A DNA stretch of 52,321 nucleotides from a bacterium (GCA_004562915.1 SFQZ01000027.1:1-52321); one strand, 5' to 3'. Numbered from the stretch's first letter, positions 16,875 to 26,120 are shown. Program-made: numbers and translations. Notes: a model not told the origin generated them from the letters alone.

Positions 16875-19397
16875 TTACTGCACATCCAGTACTTTATAAT
16901 CCTGGTCTTCCACAGTTTTTTTCAATTCTTCATTTTCGATCGCTGCGTTAAGTTTCACCACGGCTGTTCCCGCTTCATGGCTCACAATTGCTTCATCTAC
17001 CTGTGGCAGTGCTTCCAGACATTTTTTTACTCTTGCCTCACAGTGTCCACACATCATACCTTCAATTTTCATTGTCTTTTCCATTTCTTTTACCTCTGCT
17101 TTCTCTTTGCTTTTGATTTTTTTATCTTTACTTGCATCATAGATATGACACAGGTTAAGTCTCAGTGCATTCGTTACCACACAAAAGCTGGACAAACCCA
17201 TTGCTGCCGCTCCAAACATAGGATTCAGTTTCCATCCCAAAAGCGGAATCCAGACTCCTGCCGCCAGCGGAATCCCGATTACATTATAGAAGAATGCCCA
17301 GAATAGATTTTCATGAATATTCTTCAATGTTGCTCTGCTCAATCGGATCGCAGCCGGGACATCACTCAAACGGCTTTTCATCAGCACTATATCAGCCGCA
17401 TCAATGGCAATATCCGTTCCTGCTCCGATGGCAATCCCGACATCTGCCCTCGTAAGTGCCGGGGCATCATTGATTCCATCACCCACCATGGCCACTTTTC
17501 CCCTTTTCTTCAGATTTCGAATCACACTTTCTTTTCCATCCGGCAGCACTCCCGCAATCACTTCATCCACACCGGCCTGTCTTCCGATTGCTTTTGCGGT
17601 ACGTTCATTGTCACCGGTAAGCATTACCACATGGATTCCCATGTTCTGCAGTTCTTTCACAGCCTGAGGACTGTCTTCTTTCATCATATCAGCAACCGCA
17701 ATGATTCCCAAAAGTTCTCCGTCTTTTGCAAAAAACAGTGGAGTTTTACCTTCCTCAGCTAATCTTTCTGACTTTTCTTTCATATTTTGTGGTATTTCTG
17801 CTCTCTTACTGATAAATTTGTAATTACCACCGGTCAAAGTATTTCCTTCATATACTGCCGAAAGACCATTTCCCGGCAATGCAATAAAATCTGTCACTTC
17901 TCCAACTGCAATATCTTTATTTTTTCCATAAGCGATAATAGCTCCCGCAAGAGGGTGTTCGCTTTTTTGTTCCAATGTATACGCAAAAGATAATAAATCC
18001 CTTTCACCAATACCCCCTATTGGTATTATATCCGTCACTTTTGGTTCACCGCCGGTGATGGTACCTGTCTTATCCAGTGCTACAATCTGTGTTCTACCGG
18101 TTTCTTCCAATGACACAGCTGTTTTAAACATAATACCGTTTTTTGCTCCCATTCCATTGCCTACCATAATGGCAACCGGAGTAGCCAGTCCCAAAGCGCA
18201 GGGACAACTAATCACCAGTACTGAAATCCCTCTGGCAAGAGCAAAACCCGGACTTTCTCCTACAAGCAGCCATACGATGATTGTCACAACAGCAATGCCA
18301 ATCACTGCCGGTACAAACACACCGGAAACCTTGTCTGCAATCTTTGCGATCGGTGCTTTGGTTGCTGCCGCATCACTGACCATCTGAATAATCTGTGACA
18401 AAGTCGTATCTTCACCAACTCTGGAAGCCTGACATCTGAGAAAACCTGACTGATTCAGTGTAGCTGCCGACACTGCATCTCCCGGTACTTTATCCACAGG
18501 AATACTCTCTCCGGTGAGTGCAGCTTCATTGACTGCACTGTTTCCATCAACAACGACTCCATCCACTGGTATATTCTCACCAGGCCGCACTACAAAGAAA
18601 TCTCCTTTTTTTACCTGCTCGATAGCAACTTCTGTCTCTACCCCATCCTGTATAATCGTGGCAGTCTTTGGTGCCAGCTTCATCAGGCTCTTTAGTGCAT
18701 CCGTTGTCTTGCCTTTCGAACGGGCTTCCAACATTTTTCCTACTGTGATCAATGAAAGAATCATGGCTGCTGATTCAAAATAAAACTCATGCATATAAGC
18801 CATAACACTTTCCATATTTCCTTTTACCTGTGCGTCCGTCATGGCAAAAAGTGCATATGTACTATATACAAATGCTGCCGTTGAACCGAGCGCTACCAGG
18901 GTATCCATATTCGGTGCCCGATGCCATAAACTTTTATAACCACTGATAAAAAACTTTTGATTGATCACCATAACCACCGCCGTTAATAGAAGCTGTATAA
19001 GCCCCATGGCAATATGATTATCCTGAAAAAATACAGGCAAAGGCCATCCCCACATCATGTGCCCCATCGAAAAATACATAAGAACTGCCAGGAATCCCAA
19101 CGATGCCAATAGCCTTTTTTTTAAAATTGGCGTTTCTCTGTCTGCCAGCAGTTCTTCACCTCCAACAGTTTTCCCTGTTTGTCCGGCTTTTGTCGTTTCA
19201 CCTTTCCTGGACGCACCATAGCCCGCTTCTTCCACAGCTTTGATAATATCAGCTGCCGATGCAGTCCCTTCGACACCCATGGAATTCGTCAGCAGACTGA
19301 CAGAACATGAAGTAACACCTTCCACTTTTGACACTGCTTTTTCCACTCTTGCACTGCAAGTCGCACAACTCATCCCTGTTACTGTATATTGTTCCAT
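16875..19397 (-). CDS. copA: Copper-exporting P1B-type ATPase
   Basis: An 840-residue copper pump. Order: N-terminal HMA domain (GMSCATCSARVEK, CxxC), an unstructured link to about residue 85, membrane helices, actuator loop (LTGESIPVDK), the ion-path motif SCPCALGLATP, phosphorylation site DKTGTITGG, the SEHPLAG nucleotide-site motif, hinge GDGINDAP, last helices, and an extra C-terminal HMA domain (GMMCGHCEARVKK) at about 775-840. One metal-binding domain at each end is less common than two at the N terminus; the C-terminal one looks like a CopZ chaperone fused on. Lies 31 bp after csoR in one operon. Confidence 0.95.
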   Translation of the reverse strand: MEQYTVTGMSCATCSARVEKAVSKVEGVTSCSVSLLTNSMGVEGTASAADIIKAVEEAGYGASRKGETTKAGQTGKTVGGEELLADRETPILKKRLLASLGFLAVLMYFSMGHMMWGWPLPVFFQDNHIAMGLIQLLLTAVVMVINQKFFISGYKSLWHRAPNMDTLVALGSTAAFVYSTYALFAMTDAQVKGNMESVMAYMHEFYFESAAMILSLITVGKMLEARSKGKTTDALKSLMKLAPKTATIIQDGVETEVAIEQVKKGDFFVVRPGENIPVDGVVVDGNSAVNEAALTGESIPVDKVPGDAVSAATLNQSGFLRCQASRVGEDTTLSQIIQMVSDAAATKAPIAKIADKVSGVFVPAVIGIAVVTIIVWLLVGESPGFALARGISVLVISCPCALGLATPVAIMVGNGMGAKNGIMFKTAVSLEETGRTQIVALDKTGTITGGEPKVTDIIPIGGIGERDLLSFAYTLEQKSEHPLAGAIIAYGKNKDIAVGEVTDFIALPGNGLSAVYEGNTLTGGNYKFISKRAEIPQNMKEKSERLAEEGKTPLFFAKDGELLGIIAVADMMKEDSPQAVKELQNMGIHVVMLTGDNERTAKAIGRQAGVDEVIAGVLPDGKESVIRNLKKRGKVAMVGDGINDAPALTRADVGIAIGAGTDIAIDAADIVLMKSRLSDVPAAIRLSRATLKNIHENLFWAFFYNVIGIPLAAGVWIPLLGWKLNPMFGAAAMGLSSFCVVTNALRLNLCHIYDASKDKKIKSKEKAEVKEMEKTMKIEGMMCGHCEARVKKCLEALPQVDEAIVSHEAGTAVVKLNAAIENEELKKTVEDQDYKVLDVQ

Positions 19398-19428
19398 TCT
19401 GACCTCCTGTCTACAACAATGATTGCGG

Positions 19429-19734
19429 TTATTTCATCAGTTTTTGAAGAATCTCCACCAATTCATCCACTGTTTCTTCTTTTCCCTCTCTTATATCATT
19501 CGTCACACATGTCTTTATATGATTCGCCAGAAGAACCTTATTAAAACTATTTAATGCCGCATTGGCTGCTGCCACCTGTACAAGGATATCTGTACAGTAA
19601 GCATTTTTCTCCACCATTCCTTTGATTCCACGGATCTGTCCCTCAATACGATTCAGTCGATGAATCATATCTTTATATTCTTTCTCAGAACGTTCTTTTG
19701 TTTTGTGACAACAACATTCTTTTTGCTCATCCAT
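19429..19734 (-). CDS. csoR: CsoR copper-sensing repressor
   Basis: A 101-residue all-helical repressor of the CsoR/RcnR family. The Cu(I) ligands are Cys47 (AYCTDI), His72 and Cys76 (NHIKTC), giving the C-H-C set of true CsoR proteins; HRLNRIEGQIRGIKGM is the family DNA-binding surface. A Cys-rich start (KECCCHK) is an extra feature. The open frame runs back to 19860, but that extension lies in the leftover degV sequence and upstream of the promoter; the ATG at 19734 has GGGGG eight bases ahead and is used. It represses csoR-copA until copper binds. Confidence 0.93.
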   Translation of the reverse strand: MDEQKECCCHKTKERSEKEYKDMIHRLNRIEGQIRGIKGMVEKNAYCTDILVQVAAANAALNSFNKVLLANHIKTCVTNDIREGKEETVDELVEILQKLMK

Positions 19735-19758
19735 ATATCGATCCCCCTTTTCAGCATC

Positions 19759-19787
19759 ATTATATACCCCCATGGGGTATAATGCAA
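19759..19787 (-). promoter_or_regulatory. csoR-copA promoter with embedded CsoR operator
   Basis: Read on the minus strand, TTGCAT (19782-19787) and TATAAT (19759-19764) are exactly 17 bp apart. The spacer consists of a near-perfect palindrome; the plus strand reads TATACCCCCATGGGGTATA at 19763-19781. G/C tracts flanked by TATA are typical of CsoR sites, so bound CsoR would cover the promoter. Confidence 0.88.
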
Positions 19788-19790
19788 GTA

Positions 19791-20476
19791 TTAATTTCTT
19801 CTTTTTTTTACACAGATGCCCATTCCCATTGCTCCGGGACCAACATGACATCCGATACAAACAGCTAAGGGATTATAATAAACTTCTATTTGGGGAAATG
19901 CTTCTGTCTATCGATTGAAACCGGGTATTCAGATCATTTTTAACTGCTTCTATCATTTTATGTCTGCATTTTTTCATGCCTCTTACTTTGGCAAATGCAT
20001 CCAACTTTTCTCCCTGAATCGTGAGGATCGGTTTCACGTTAAATACTGCACCTAAAGCCGCACCGGCCGGTGTTACCCGTCCTCCCTTTTTCAGAAATTC
20101 CAGAGTATCCACTGCTATATAGATACTGGCATCATAGGCAGTATCTTCCAGCTTCTTTTTGATTTCATCGGCAGTTTTTCCTTCTCTCGCCATATCTACC
20201 GCATCTAACACGGATTCCCTTATCGGTATGGAGATTCTATGATTATCAGCTACACATACTTTTCCATCATAATCTCTTGAGAGAGCAATCGCAGTTTCAC
20301 AGGAATTACTTAATCCACTGGACATGGGAATATAGACCACCTGATCATATCCGGACTTCAGAATCTGATTCCATATATCCATTACAAATCCGGGAGAGGG
20401 CTGAGAAGTTGAAATATCTTTCTCACCGGTAAGGCTTTGATAAAAACTTTCCTGTGTAAGATCCTCCTTATACTAA
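19791..20476 (-). pseudogene. Broken DegV-family fatty-acid-binding protein
   Basis: DegV proteins bind fatty acids for phospholipid synthesis. The remnant begins around KEDLTQESFYQSL (20476), already past the first 50 or so family residues, with an in-frame TAG just upstream and no start codon. The middle is good (TSQPSPG, PMSSGLSNSCETA, LEFLKKGGRVTPAGA, VKPIL). After RFQSIDR at about 19915 the frame is lost; the family C terminus reappears in another frame (FPQIEVYYNPLAVCIGCHVG, then GPGAMGMG) ending at 19791, with the section between missing. A 169-residue open frame (19873-20382) survives but lacks both ends. Its stop directly precedes the csoR -35 box. Confidence 0.85.
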
Positions 20477-20578
20477 GTGTGAAAAATTGTAACACCACAA
20501 AAATAAAATCACAAGATTTCTTAATTCAAGTGAGAAAAATTCAAAAAATTTACCTCATGAAAATAAAAAATCTCCTCA

Positions 20579-20609
20579 TTGACTCTACAACTATTGCAGA
20601 GTTTATGAT
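20579..20609 (+). promoter_or_regulatory. MATE-merR promoter with MerR-type dyad
   Basis: TTGACT (20579-20584) and TATGAT (20604-20609) are separated by 19 bp, the long spacer typical of MerR-controlled promoters. The spacer holds the dyad CTCTACAACTATTGCAGAG (20583-20601; pattern CTCTnCAAnnnTTGnAGAG). MerR activators twist such spacers to align the boxes. Confidence 0.8.
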
Positions 20610-20641
20610 ATAACATATAATAATGAACAGGAGATATACCT

Positions 20642-21991
20642 ATGAAACAAAATACTCTTACCGAAGGAAATATCCTGAAAACACTTCTTTTTTTTGCGGT
20701 TCCTTTTCTGATTGCCAATATTCTGCAATCTTTATATGGAGCAGTTGATCTTTTCGTTGTGGGAAAATGCTGCGGTGCCGAAAGTGTAGCAGCTGTCTCA
20801 ACAGGAACACAGGTAACACAAATCATTACCAGCCTGATCACAGGACTTACTCTGGGAGGCACTATTTTAATTGGAGACGGAATGGGAAAAAAAGATTATG
20901 AAAGCGTAAAAAAGATCATCGGTACTACGCTGACAATATTTGCTGTTTTTGCGATCATGCTCACCGTCTTAATGCTGTTTTTTGAAAGACAGCTTTTGAC
21001 TCTTCTCCATACTCCAAAGGAATCTTTTGAACTTACCGTTCAATACGTCACTGTCTGCTCATTGGGAAATATTTTTATTTGCGGTTACAACGCGATCAGT
21101 GCCGTGCTTCGCGGGTATGGTGATTCCACACGTCCTATGTGCTTTGTAGGAGTAGCCTGTGTCATCAACATTCTTCTCGATTTCATTTTTGTAAAATATC
21201 TTGGACTGAATGTTGTGGGAACCGCTCTGGCTACTGTAATCTCACAGGCATTAAGTATGATGATTGCCATTGTATATTTAAAGAAAAAAGAGTTTCTTTT
21301 TGATTTCCGCATAAAAAGCTTTTATCCCGTAAGAATTTATGCAAAAAAACTGGCTCAGGTGGGAATCCCTATCTCTCTGCAGGAACTGATGGTGAGAATT
21401 TCCTTTCTGTACCTGACAGCCGTCATGAACAACTGTGGTGTCTATGCTGCTTCTGTCGTTGGGATTGGTGCCAAATATGATGTATTTGCCATGCTCACAG
21501 CCACCTCCATGGCCAGTGCACTGGCTGCCATCACTGCCCAGAATATCGGTGCCAGGAAACCAGGACGGGCAAAAAAGAGTCTGTGGTACGGTCTCAGTTT
21601 CGCCCTCTTTGTTTCCTGTCTGTTCTGGCTGTGGGCACAGTTCAGTCCTCAGTCCATGATCCGTGTTTTCAGCAATGATCCAAATGTGATCGCCGCAGGA
21701 GTACCGTATTTTACCTCATGCAGTTATGACTACATTCTGGTAACGATTGTATTTTGTCTCAATGGCTATCTGAACGGAAGGCAAAAAACGGTATGGACAA
21801 TGATCAGCTGCAGCGCCGGAGCTTTATTATTAAGAATTCCCCTGGTATGGTTCTTCGGTAATCATTTTCCTGATGATCTTGGAATGCTGGGAAGAATAGC
21901 ACCCACAGTTTCTGGTATTATGGCCTGTTACACACTGATTTATGTATTATGGGAAGGAAGAAAGGTGAGAAATCAGCGATATGAATCATAG
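20642..21991 (+). CDS. MATE family multidrug efflux transporter
   Basis: A 449-residue inner-membrane antiporter with about twelve hydrophobic helices in two halves (family pattern near the N terminus: PFLIANILQSLYGAVDLFVVG). It expels drugs or metabolites in exchange for Na+ or H+. The start has AGGAG seven bases before it. It is followed, with an 11-bp overlap, by a MerR-type regulator gene and preceded by a MerR-type promoter, so it was under drug-responsive activation. It resembles the second MATE gene at 24774 in general architecture only. Confidence 0.93.
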   Translation: MKQNTLTEGNILKTLLFFAVPFLIANILQSLYGAVDLFVVGKCCGAESVAAVSTGTQVTQIITSLITGLTLGGTILIGDGMGKKDYESVKKIIGTTLTIFAVFAIMLTVLMLFFERQLLTLLHTPKESFELTVQYVTVCSLGNIFICGYNAISAVLRGYGDSTRPMCFVGVACVINILLDFIFVKYLGLNVVGTALATVISQALSMMIAIVYLKKKEFLFDFRIKSFYPVRIYAKKLAQVGIPISLQELMVRISFLYLTAVMNNCGVYAASVVGIGAKYDVFAMLTATSMASALAAITAQNIGARKPGRAKKSLWYGLSFALFVSCLFWLWAQFSPQSMIRVFSNDPNVIAAGVPYFTSCSYDYILVTIVFCLNGYLNGRQKTVWTMISCSAGALLLRIPLVWFFGNHFPDDLGMLGRIAPTVSGIMACYTLIYVLWEGRKVRNQRYES

Positions 21992-22577
21992 TGGATTATT
22001 TCGAATCGGAGAAGTATCAAAATTATTTCATGTAAGCATCAGTATTCTCCGACATTATGACAAAATCGGTCTATTAAAACCAGAGTATACCGATCCGGAT
22101 ACAATCACGCTAATCTGTAATCCACCACGCAGGCTTACTTCTATTCGCAGGGAATTGTCCCCTTCCAATTATCTGGATCTGGAATATTCTATACGGGAAC
22201 TGGAGCAGTCTGAAGAAAATTCCGTAACTTTTCTGGGTAAAGTCGGTTTGGGGATATCCGCGAAAAATCTTATCCATCACCGATATCGCCCTTATGACAT
22301 CGTCTTTATCTTTCTGGATGAGGAAGATCAGTTTAAAGGGAAGACCGTTTTCCTCCCGGAAGAAACCTGCCTGTCCATACGTTTTCAGGGAGGACATGAA
22401 ATGGCACCGGAGTATTACGAAAAATTGATGTCTTATATCGAAAAAAACAATTATCCTATCACAGGTTTTTCAAAAGAAATCACCATGATTGATTATGGAC
22501 TGACAGATGATGTGACCAGGTTCGTGACAGAAATCCAAATACCCATAAGTTCTATTCCTGAACTTCAGGATAAATAA
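21981..22577 (+). pseudogene. MerR-family regulator with internal deletion
   Basis: A 198-residue open frame keeping both ends of a MerR/GyrI-like multidrug regulator. Residues 1-40 are the start of the helix-turn-helix (FRIGEVSKLFHVSISILRHY, DKIGLL) and stop in the wing at PEYTDPDT. The sequence then jumps to the effector domain (NPPRRLTSIRRELSP, LDLEYSIRELE). In relatives the wing (GYRYY...), the rest of the DNA-binding domain and the dimerising coiled coil lie between these points, roughly 75-80 residues. The join is in frame, so a protein can be made, but it could not bind DNA as a normal MerR dimer. It overlaps the MATE gene it should control. Confidence 0.8.
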
Positions 22578-22586
22578 GTGTTCGTT

Positions 22587-23432
22587 TCAGAGTACCACAA
22601 CTCCCGGAAGACAGTGGTACTCTGCTCCATGTCTCAATCCTACTATAAAGTTCTCAAGACTCCTGCTCAGATATGCTCCAAGTTTTTTATCATTCTGATA
22701 TTTTTCCCTGACCATTCTGTCGGTCAGAGACAACAGAACTTTTCGAATATATTCCTCACTGTTAGCCTGTACCCAAAATTCTAACTTTTTATAATCCTCT
22801 TCACTTGGTACGGTATCCGGACATTTACCGATCAAAGTACATGCCAGAACATTCCGATAGATGATATCACAGAGATTAAAAAGCTGTGTCCGATAATCAA
22901 AGTGAAAGTTGTGCAGTTTCTCACAGATATATGTTTCCGGCAGTTCTTTCATGAATTTTTGTTCCATACAAATATGATTCACATCAATTCCATGCCTTCC
23001 CTCCACAGGACACAGTGTAGGATAATCCATGGTAATGATCGTCTCCTGAGGTGCAAACTGTGGGTCATAGTGTAAGAAAAATCCTGGTATCGCCCTGAGA
23101 ACGGTATCTCTGTAATTTTCATTCCCATAAAAATGAAAATCCAAAATCATTTCATTATACTGTTTTTGTACCAATTTAACTTTTTCAAGAACTTTTTGAT
23201 ATCCCAACCGATATGCTTCTCCCGCAGACTTTTTCCCAAGAGCCGTCGGAAAATCTTCCGTTTTTCCTGCCCTATATGTGGATTCATACTCTTTTATACA
23301 ATATATTACTGCATCCATCATCTGCTGTGCTTTTTCATAAGTCACAGAAGTACTTTCATTATCGGTGTATTTTTTCACCAATTCTGCCACAATCGGAATC
23401 AATTCTGCCATTATATATCCACTATTTTCCAT
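22587..23432 (-). CDS. DUF6179-like protein
   Basis: A 281-residue protein without signal peptide or membrane segments. The pairing with the next gene and segments such as GEAYRLGYQKVLEKVK and IPGFFLHYDPQFAPQET, ITMDYPTLCP recall the DUF6179 family of Clostridia; this identification is from memory and moderate. As I recall, family members are often longer, so the N or C terminus may be reduced. A GGGAG site supports the start at 23432, 3 bp after the DUF6323 stop. Function unknown. Confidence 0.6.
   Translation of the reverse strand: MENSGYIMAELIPIVAELVKKYTDNESTSVTYEKAQQMMDAVIYCIKEYESTYRAGKTEDFPTALGKKSAGEAYRLGYQKVLEKVKLVQKQYNEMILDFHFYGNENYRDTVLRAIPGFFLHYDPQFAPQETIITMDYPTLCPVEGRHGIDVNHICMEQKFMKELPETYICEKLHNFHFDYRTQLFNLCDIIYRNVLACTLIGKCPDTVPSEEDYKKLEFWVQANSEEYIRKVLLSLTDRMVREKYQNDKKLGAYLSRSLENFIVGLRHGAEYHCLPGVVVL
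22588..22624. terminator. Hairpin between convergent genes
   Basis: CAGAGTACCAC (22588-22598) pairs perfectly with GTGGTACTCTG (22614-22624). It lies just after the MerR stop and inside the last codons of the convergent DUF6179-like gene. No U-tract follows on either strand, so its role as terminator is uncertain. Confidence 0.4.
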
Positions 23433-23435
23433 CTT

Positions 23436-23972
23436 CTACTCCCAACATATATTTCTTAGTATTTCCATATAGAGCTCTTTATCCCATCCCTGATTTTCAT
23501 CGAACTGCCCGTATTGTGCAAATCCATCCGTCTTCTGAAATCCGCGATACCCACCTCTGATCACCCGCGCGAATACATCAAGGCAGGTTCCTTCCAGATA
23601 ATCCAGATCCCCAAAACAAACCGTTTCATACTGTTCCTTCATAAAATGAAGCAGTTCATCGTCTGTCATTTCATCCTGCGTCTCATTTTTATATAGATAA
23701 AAAATATTCTGCAGCCTGATCAGTGTATCCGTATAATTATCCTGATGAATATAACTGGAATCACAAAATTCATAAATCATCTTTGGCATGATTCCCTCAC
23801 CAAATTCCACTCTCTTCTGCTCTTTCAGGCTGTTTATTTTCTCCTGAACCAGAAGCTGTGCATCCTCAGCTGATAGTGTAAGTCCGAATTGCTCTGTATA
23901 CTGATTTGTCTTTCTCAGACTTTCCAGCTGATTTATTCCTGATACTATCTCCATCCATTTCTTATCATCCAT
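23436..23972 (-). CDS. DUF6323-like protein
   Basis: A 178-residue soluble protein with the recognisable core FGLTLSAEDAQLLVQ, VEFGEGIMPKMIYEFCDS and DNYTDTLIRLQNIFYLYKNE, matching a clostridial family of unknown function (DUF6323) that usually precedes a DUF6179 gene, as here. The open frame reaches 24017, but the ATG at 23972 has AAGGGAG ahead and is preferred. On the minus strand a TATAAT (near 24030) may be the promoter. No activity can be stated. Confidence 0.65.
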   Translation of the reverse strand: MDDKKWMEIVSGINQLESLRKTNQYTEQFGLTLSAEDAQLLVQEKINSLKEQKRVEFGEGIMPKMIYEFCDSSYIHQDNYTDTLIRLQNIFYLYKNETQDEMTDDELLHFMKEQYETVCFGDLDYLEGTCLDVFARVIRGGYRGFQKTDGFAQYGQFDENQGWDKELYMEILRNICWE

Positions 23973-24118
23973 GCTGATAACTCCCTTTCCTCTCTGGAAT
24001 ACTTTGAATTGCATCATGTTTGAATGATTATATTCCAGAGGCTATATAGTTACCAGACTTGAATTTTGGCCGATTTTGTGGTAATATAATGGTACAAAAA
24101 ATAAATTTTTTATTGCTG

Positions 24119-24162
24119 AATGATGCACCCGGTTCTGATGATATTGGGTGCATTATTTTTTT
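24119..24162 (+). terminator. Hairpin with U-tract upstream of marR
   Basis: AATGATGCACCC pairs with GGGTGCATTATT (one G-U) and is followed by seven T residues. No plus-strand gene ends nearby, so it either stops read-through towards marR or is a relic. It lies before, not after, the marR promoter. Confidence 0.6.
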
Positions 24163-24180
24163 AATATATAACACAAGATA

Positions 24181-24239
24181 TTGACAACGATACCATGTTA
24201 GAATATATTACTATTAGTAATTATTTTAAGTAATTATTT
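24181..24239 (+). promoter_or_regulatory. marR-MATE promoter with direct repeats
   Basis: Consensus TTGACA (24181-24186) and TATATT (24204-24209) are 17 bp apart. Just downstream, AGTAATTATTT occurs twice (24216-24226 and 24229-24239), 13 bp apart, a plausible site for autorepression by the MarR protein. The leader to the gene is about 100 bases and otherwise unremarkable. Confidence 0.7.
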
Positions 24240-24322
24240 AAGATAACTAATTTGCAGTTAAAGGTTCAGGTCAGCATTCCTGATGCCTTACAACGTAAAA
24301 CATAATTTAGGAGGTGTTATAT

Positions 24323-24772
24323 ATGGATCGAAGCAGTCTGAAGCATCTGCTGGATGCCTGTTTCACCGCAAAACGTATTGTTGAAACTTTGCCCCAACTG
24401 CCTGAAGGTATGAAACCACGTCATATTCATGTTATGGATGCCATTCAGGAAATCCACTCCATTCAGGGAATGTGCCGTGTCAGTGACGTGAGTACACGAC
24501 TAAACATTACCATGCCCAGTATTACCAAACTGATTCAGGAACTGGAACAACTTGGTCTTGTAACAAAACAGCCGGATCCGAACGATAAGCGTGCAGCACT
24601 GCTTTGCCTGACAGATGACGGAACAGCATGTGTAACGAAACATGTACTTGATTTTCATACCGCCTGGGCAGAGGCTCTATGTGATGTCAGTGATGAGCAG
24701 GCTCAAGAGGTGATTGATATTATTGAAAAACTGCGGCTTTCGATGCCGGGAATACAGGGAGGAACGAATTGA
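24323..24772 (+). CDS. MarR family transcriptional regulator
   Basis: A 149-residue winged-helix regulator (CRVSDVSTRLNITMPSITKL, IQELEQLGLV, then the wing KQPDPNDKRAALLCLT). A GTG start at 24314 is possible on paper, but it overlaps the GGAGG; the ATG at 24323 is correctly spaced. One base separates it from the MATE gene, so it is very likely the repressor of that pump. Confidence 0.9.
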   Translation: MDRSSLKHLLDACFTAKRIVETLPQLPEGMKPRHIHVMDAIQEIHSIQGMCRVSDVSTRLNITMPSITKLIQELEQLGLVTKQPDPNDKRAALLCLTDDGTACVTKHVLDFHTAWAEALCDVSDEQAQEVIDIIEKLRLSMPGIQGGTN

Positions 24773-24773
24773 A

Positions 24774-26120
24774 ATGAAAAGCGAAAAAGAACTTTCATTT
24801 GTAGAAGGACCGGTTTTTGGCGCTCTTATAAAATTCGCACTGCCGGTACTGGGTGCTTTGATCCTTCAGGCGGCCTATGGAGCTGTCGATCTTATGGTGG
24901 TAGGACAGTTTGGAGATGCTTCCAGTATTTCCGCCGTTGGAACCGGAAGTACATTTATGCAGATGGTAACCTTTGTCATAACCAGCCTTGCTATGGGTTC
25001 CACTGTCATCATAGGACAGCACATTGGTGAAGATAAACCTGAAAAAGCCGGTGATGCTGTAGGAACCACCATTGTATTATTTGCGATTGTGGGTATCATT
25101 CTGACGATACTTCTGGAACTGGGTGCAGGCGGTCTTATGACTTTACTTCAGGTACCGGAAGCTTCCTATGATAAAGCTGTTACCTACGTACGAATCTGTT
25201 CGGGCGGTATTCTGATCATCATCGCTTACAACGTAATCAGCGGTATTCTGAGAGGTGTTGGAAATGCCAATCTACCCTTTATCTTCGTTGGTATTGCCTG
25301 TGTAGTAAATATTATCGGCGATCTTCTGTTCGTTGCCGTTCTCCATATGGATGCTGCCGGTGCTGCACTGGCTACCGTTCTCGCTCAGCTCGTATCTGTA
25401 ATCGCATCACTTTTTGTCCTCCAGAGACAAAGCCTTCCTGTCTCTTTCTCACGACAACAATGCAAAATATACGGAAACGAATTGAAAAAAATATTGAATG
25501 TAGGCATTCCGATCGCTCTGCAGGAAGCTATGGTACAGGTTTCTTTCCTTGTCATCAATACTATTATCAATAATATGGGACTTATGCCTTCTGCCGGTTA
25601 TGGTGTTGCACAAAAAATCGTATCCTTCATCATGCTGGTACCTTCTTCTGTCATGCAAACGGTATCTGCTTTCGTTGCTCAGAATATTGGAGCCGGAAAG
25701 CCAGATCGTGCGAAAAGAGGGTATTTCACTGCCATGATCACCGGATGTACTGTGGGAATCTTTATTTTCCTTGCCGGATTTTTCAGCGGGGGACTTTTAT
25801 CTTCCTTATTTACCAGTGATGCAGACGTTATTGTACAGAGTGCACTTTATCTGAAAGGCTTTTCTGTTGACTGCATCCTTACCTGTATCCTGTTCAGCAG
25901 TATCGGATATTTCAATGGAGCCGGTAACAGTATTCCTGTTATGATTCAGGGAATCTCTTCTGCTTTCCTGATCCGTATCCCGGTATCTATCCTGATGTCA
26001 AAATTACCCAATACTTCCCTGATGCTGGTAGGATTTGCAACTCCGATCACAACCATATACGGAATTATTTTCTTTGTTGTCTGTTTTGCCCTGTTGCGGC
26101 GTAGAGCTGCCAGATCATAA
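24774..26120 (+). CDS. MATE family multidrug efflux transporter
   Basis: A 448-residue transporter with about twelve helices (ALILQAAYGAVDLMVVGQFG in helix 1, SAGYGVAQKIVSF in the second half). The ATG at 24774 follows GGGAGG by seven bases and starts one base after the marR stop. It should export toxic compounds when MarR is released by its ligand. Second MATE pump in 4 kb; each has its own regulator type. Confidence 0.93.
   Translation: MKSEKELSFVEGPVFGALIKFALPVLGALILQAAYGAVDLMVVGQFGDASSISAVGTGSTFMQMVTFVITSLAMGSTVIIGQHIGEDKPEKAGDAVGTTIVLFAIVGIILTILLELGAGGLMTLLQVPEASYDKAVTYVRICSGGILIIIAYNVISGILRGVGNANLPFIFVGIACVVNIIGDLLFVAVLHMDAAGAALATVLAQLVSVIASLFVLQRQSLPVSFSRQQCKIYGNELKKILNVGIPIALQEAMVQVSFLVINTIINNMGLMPSAGYGVAQKIVSFIMLVPSSVMQTVSAFVAQNIGAGKPDRAKRGYFTAMITGCTVGIFIFLAGFFSGGLLSSLFTSDADVIVQSALYLKGFSVDCILTCILFSSIGYFNGAGNSIPVMIQGISSAFLIRIPVSILMSKLPNTSLMLVGFATPITTIYGIIFFVVCFALLRRRAARS

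Noticed and set aside
19735..19860. N-terminal extension of CsoR to 143 residues
   Set aside because: The extension passes through the promoter and degV remnant; a ribosome site supports the start at 19734.
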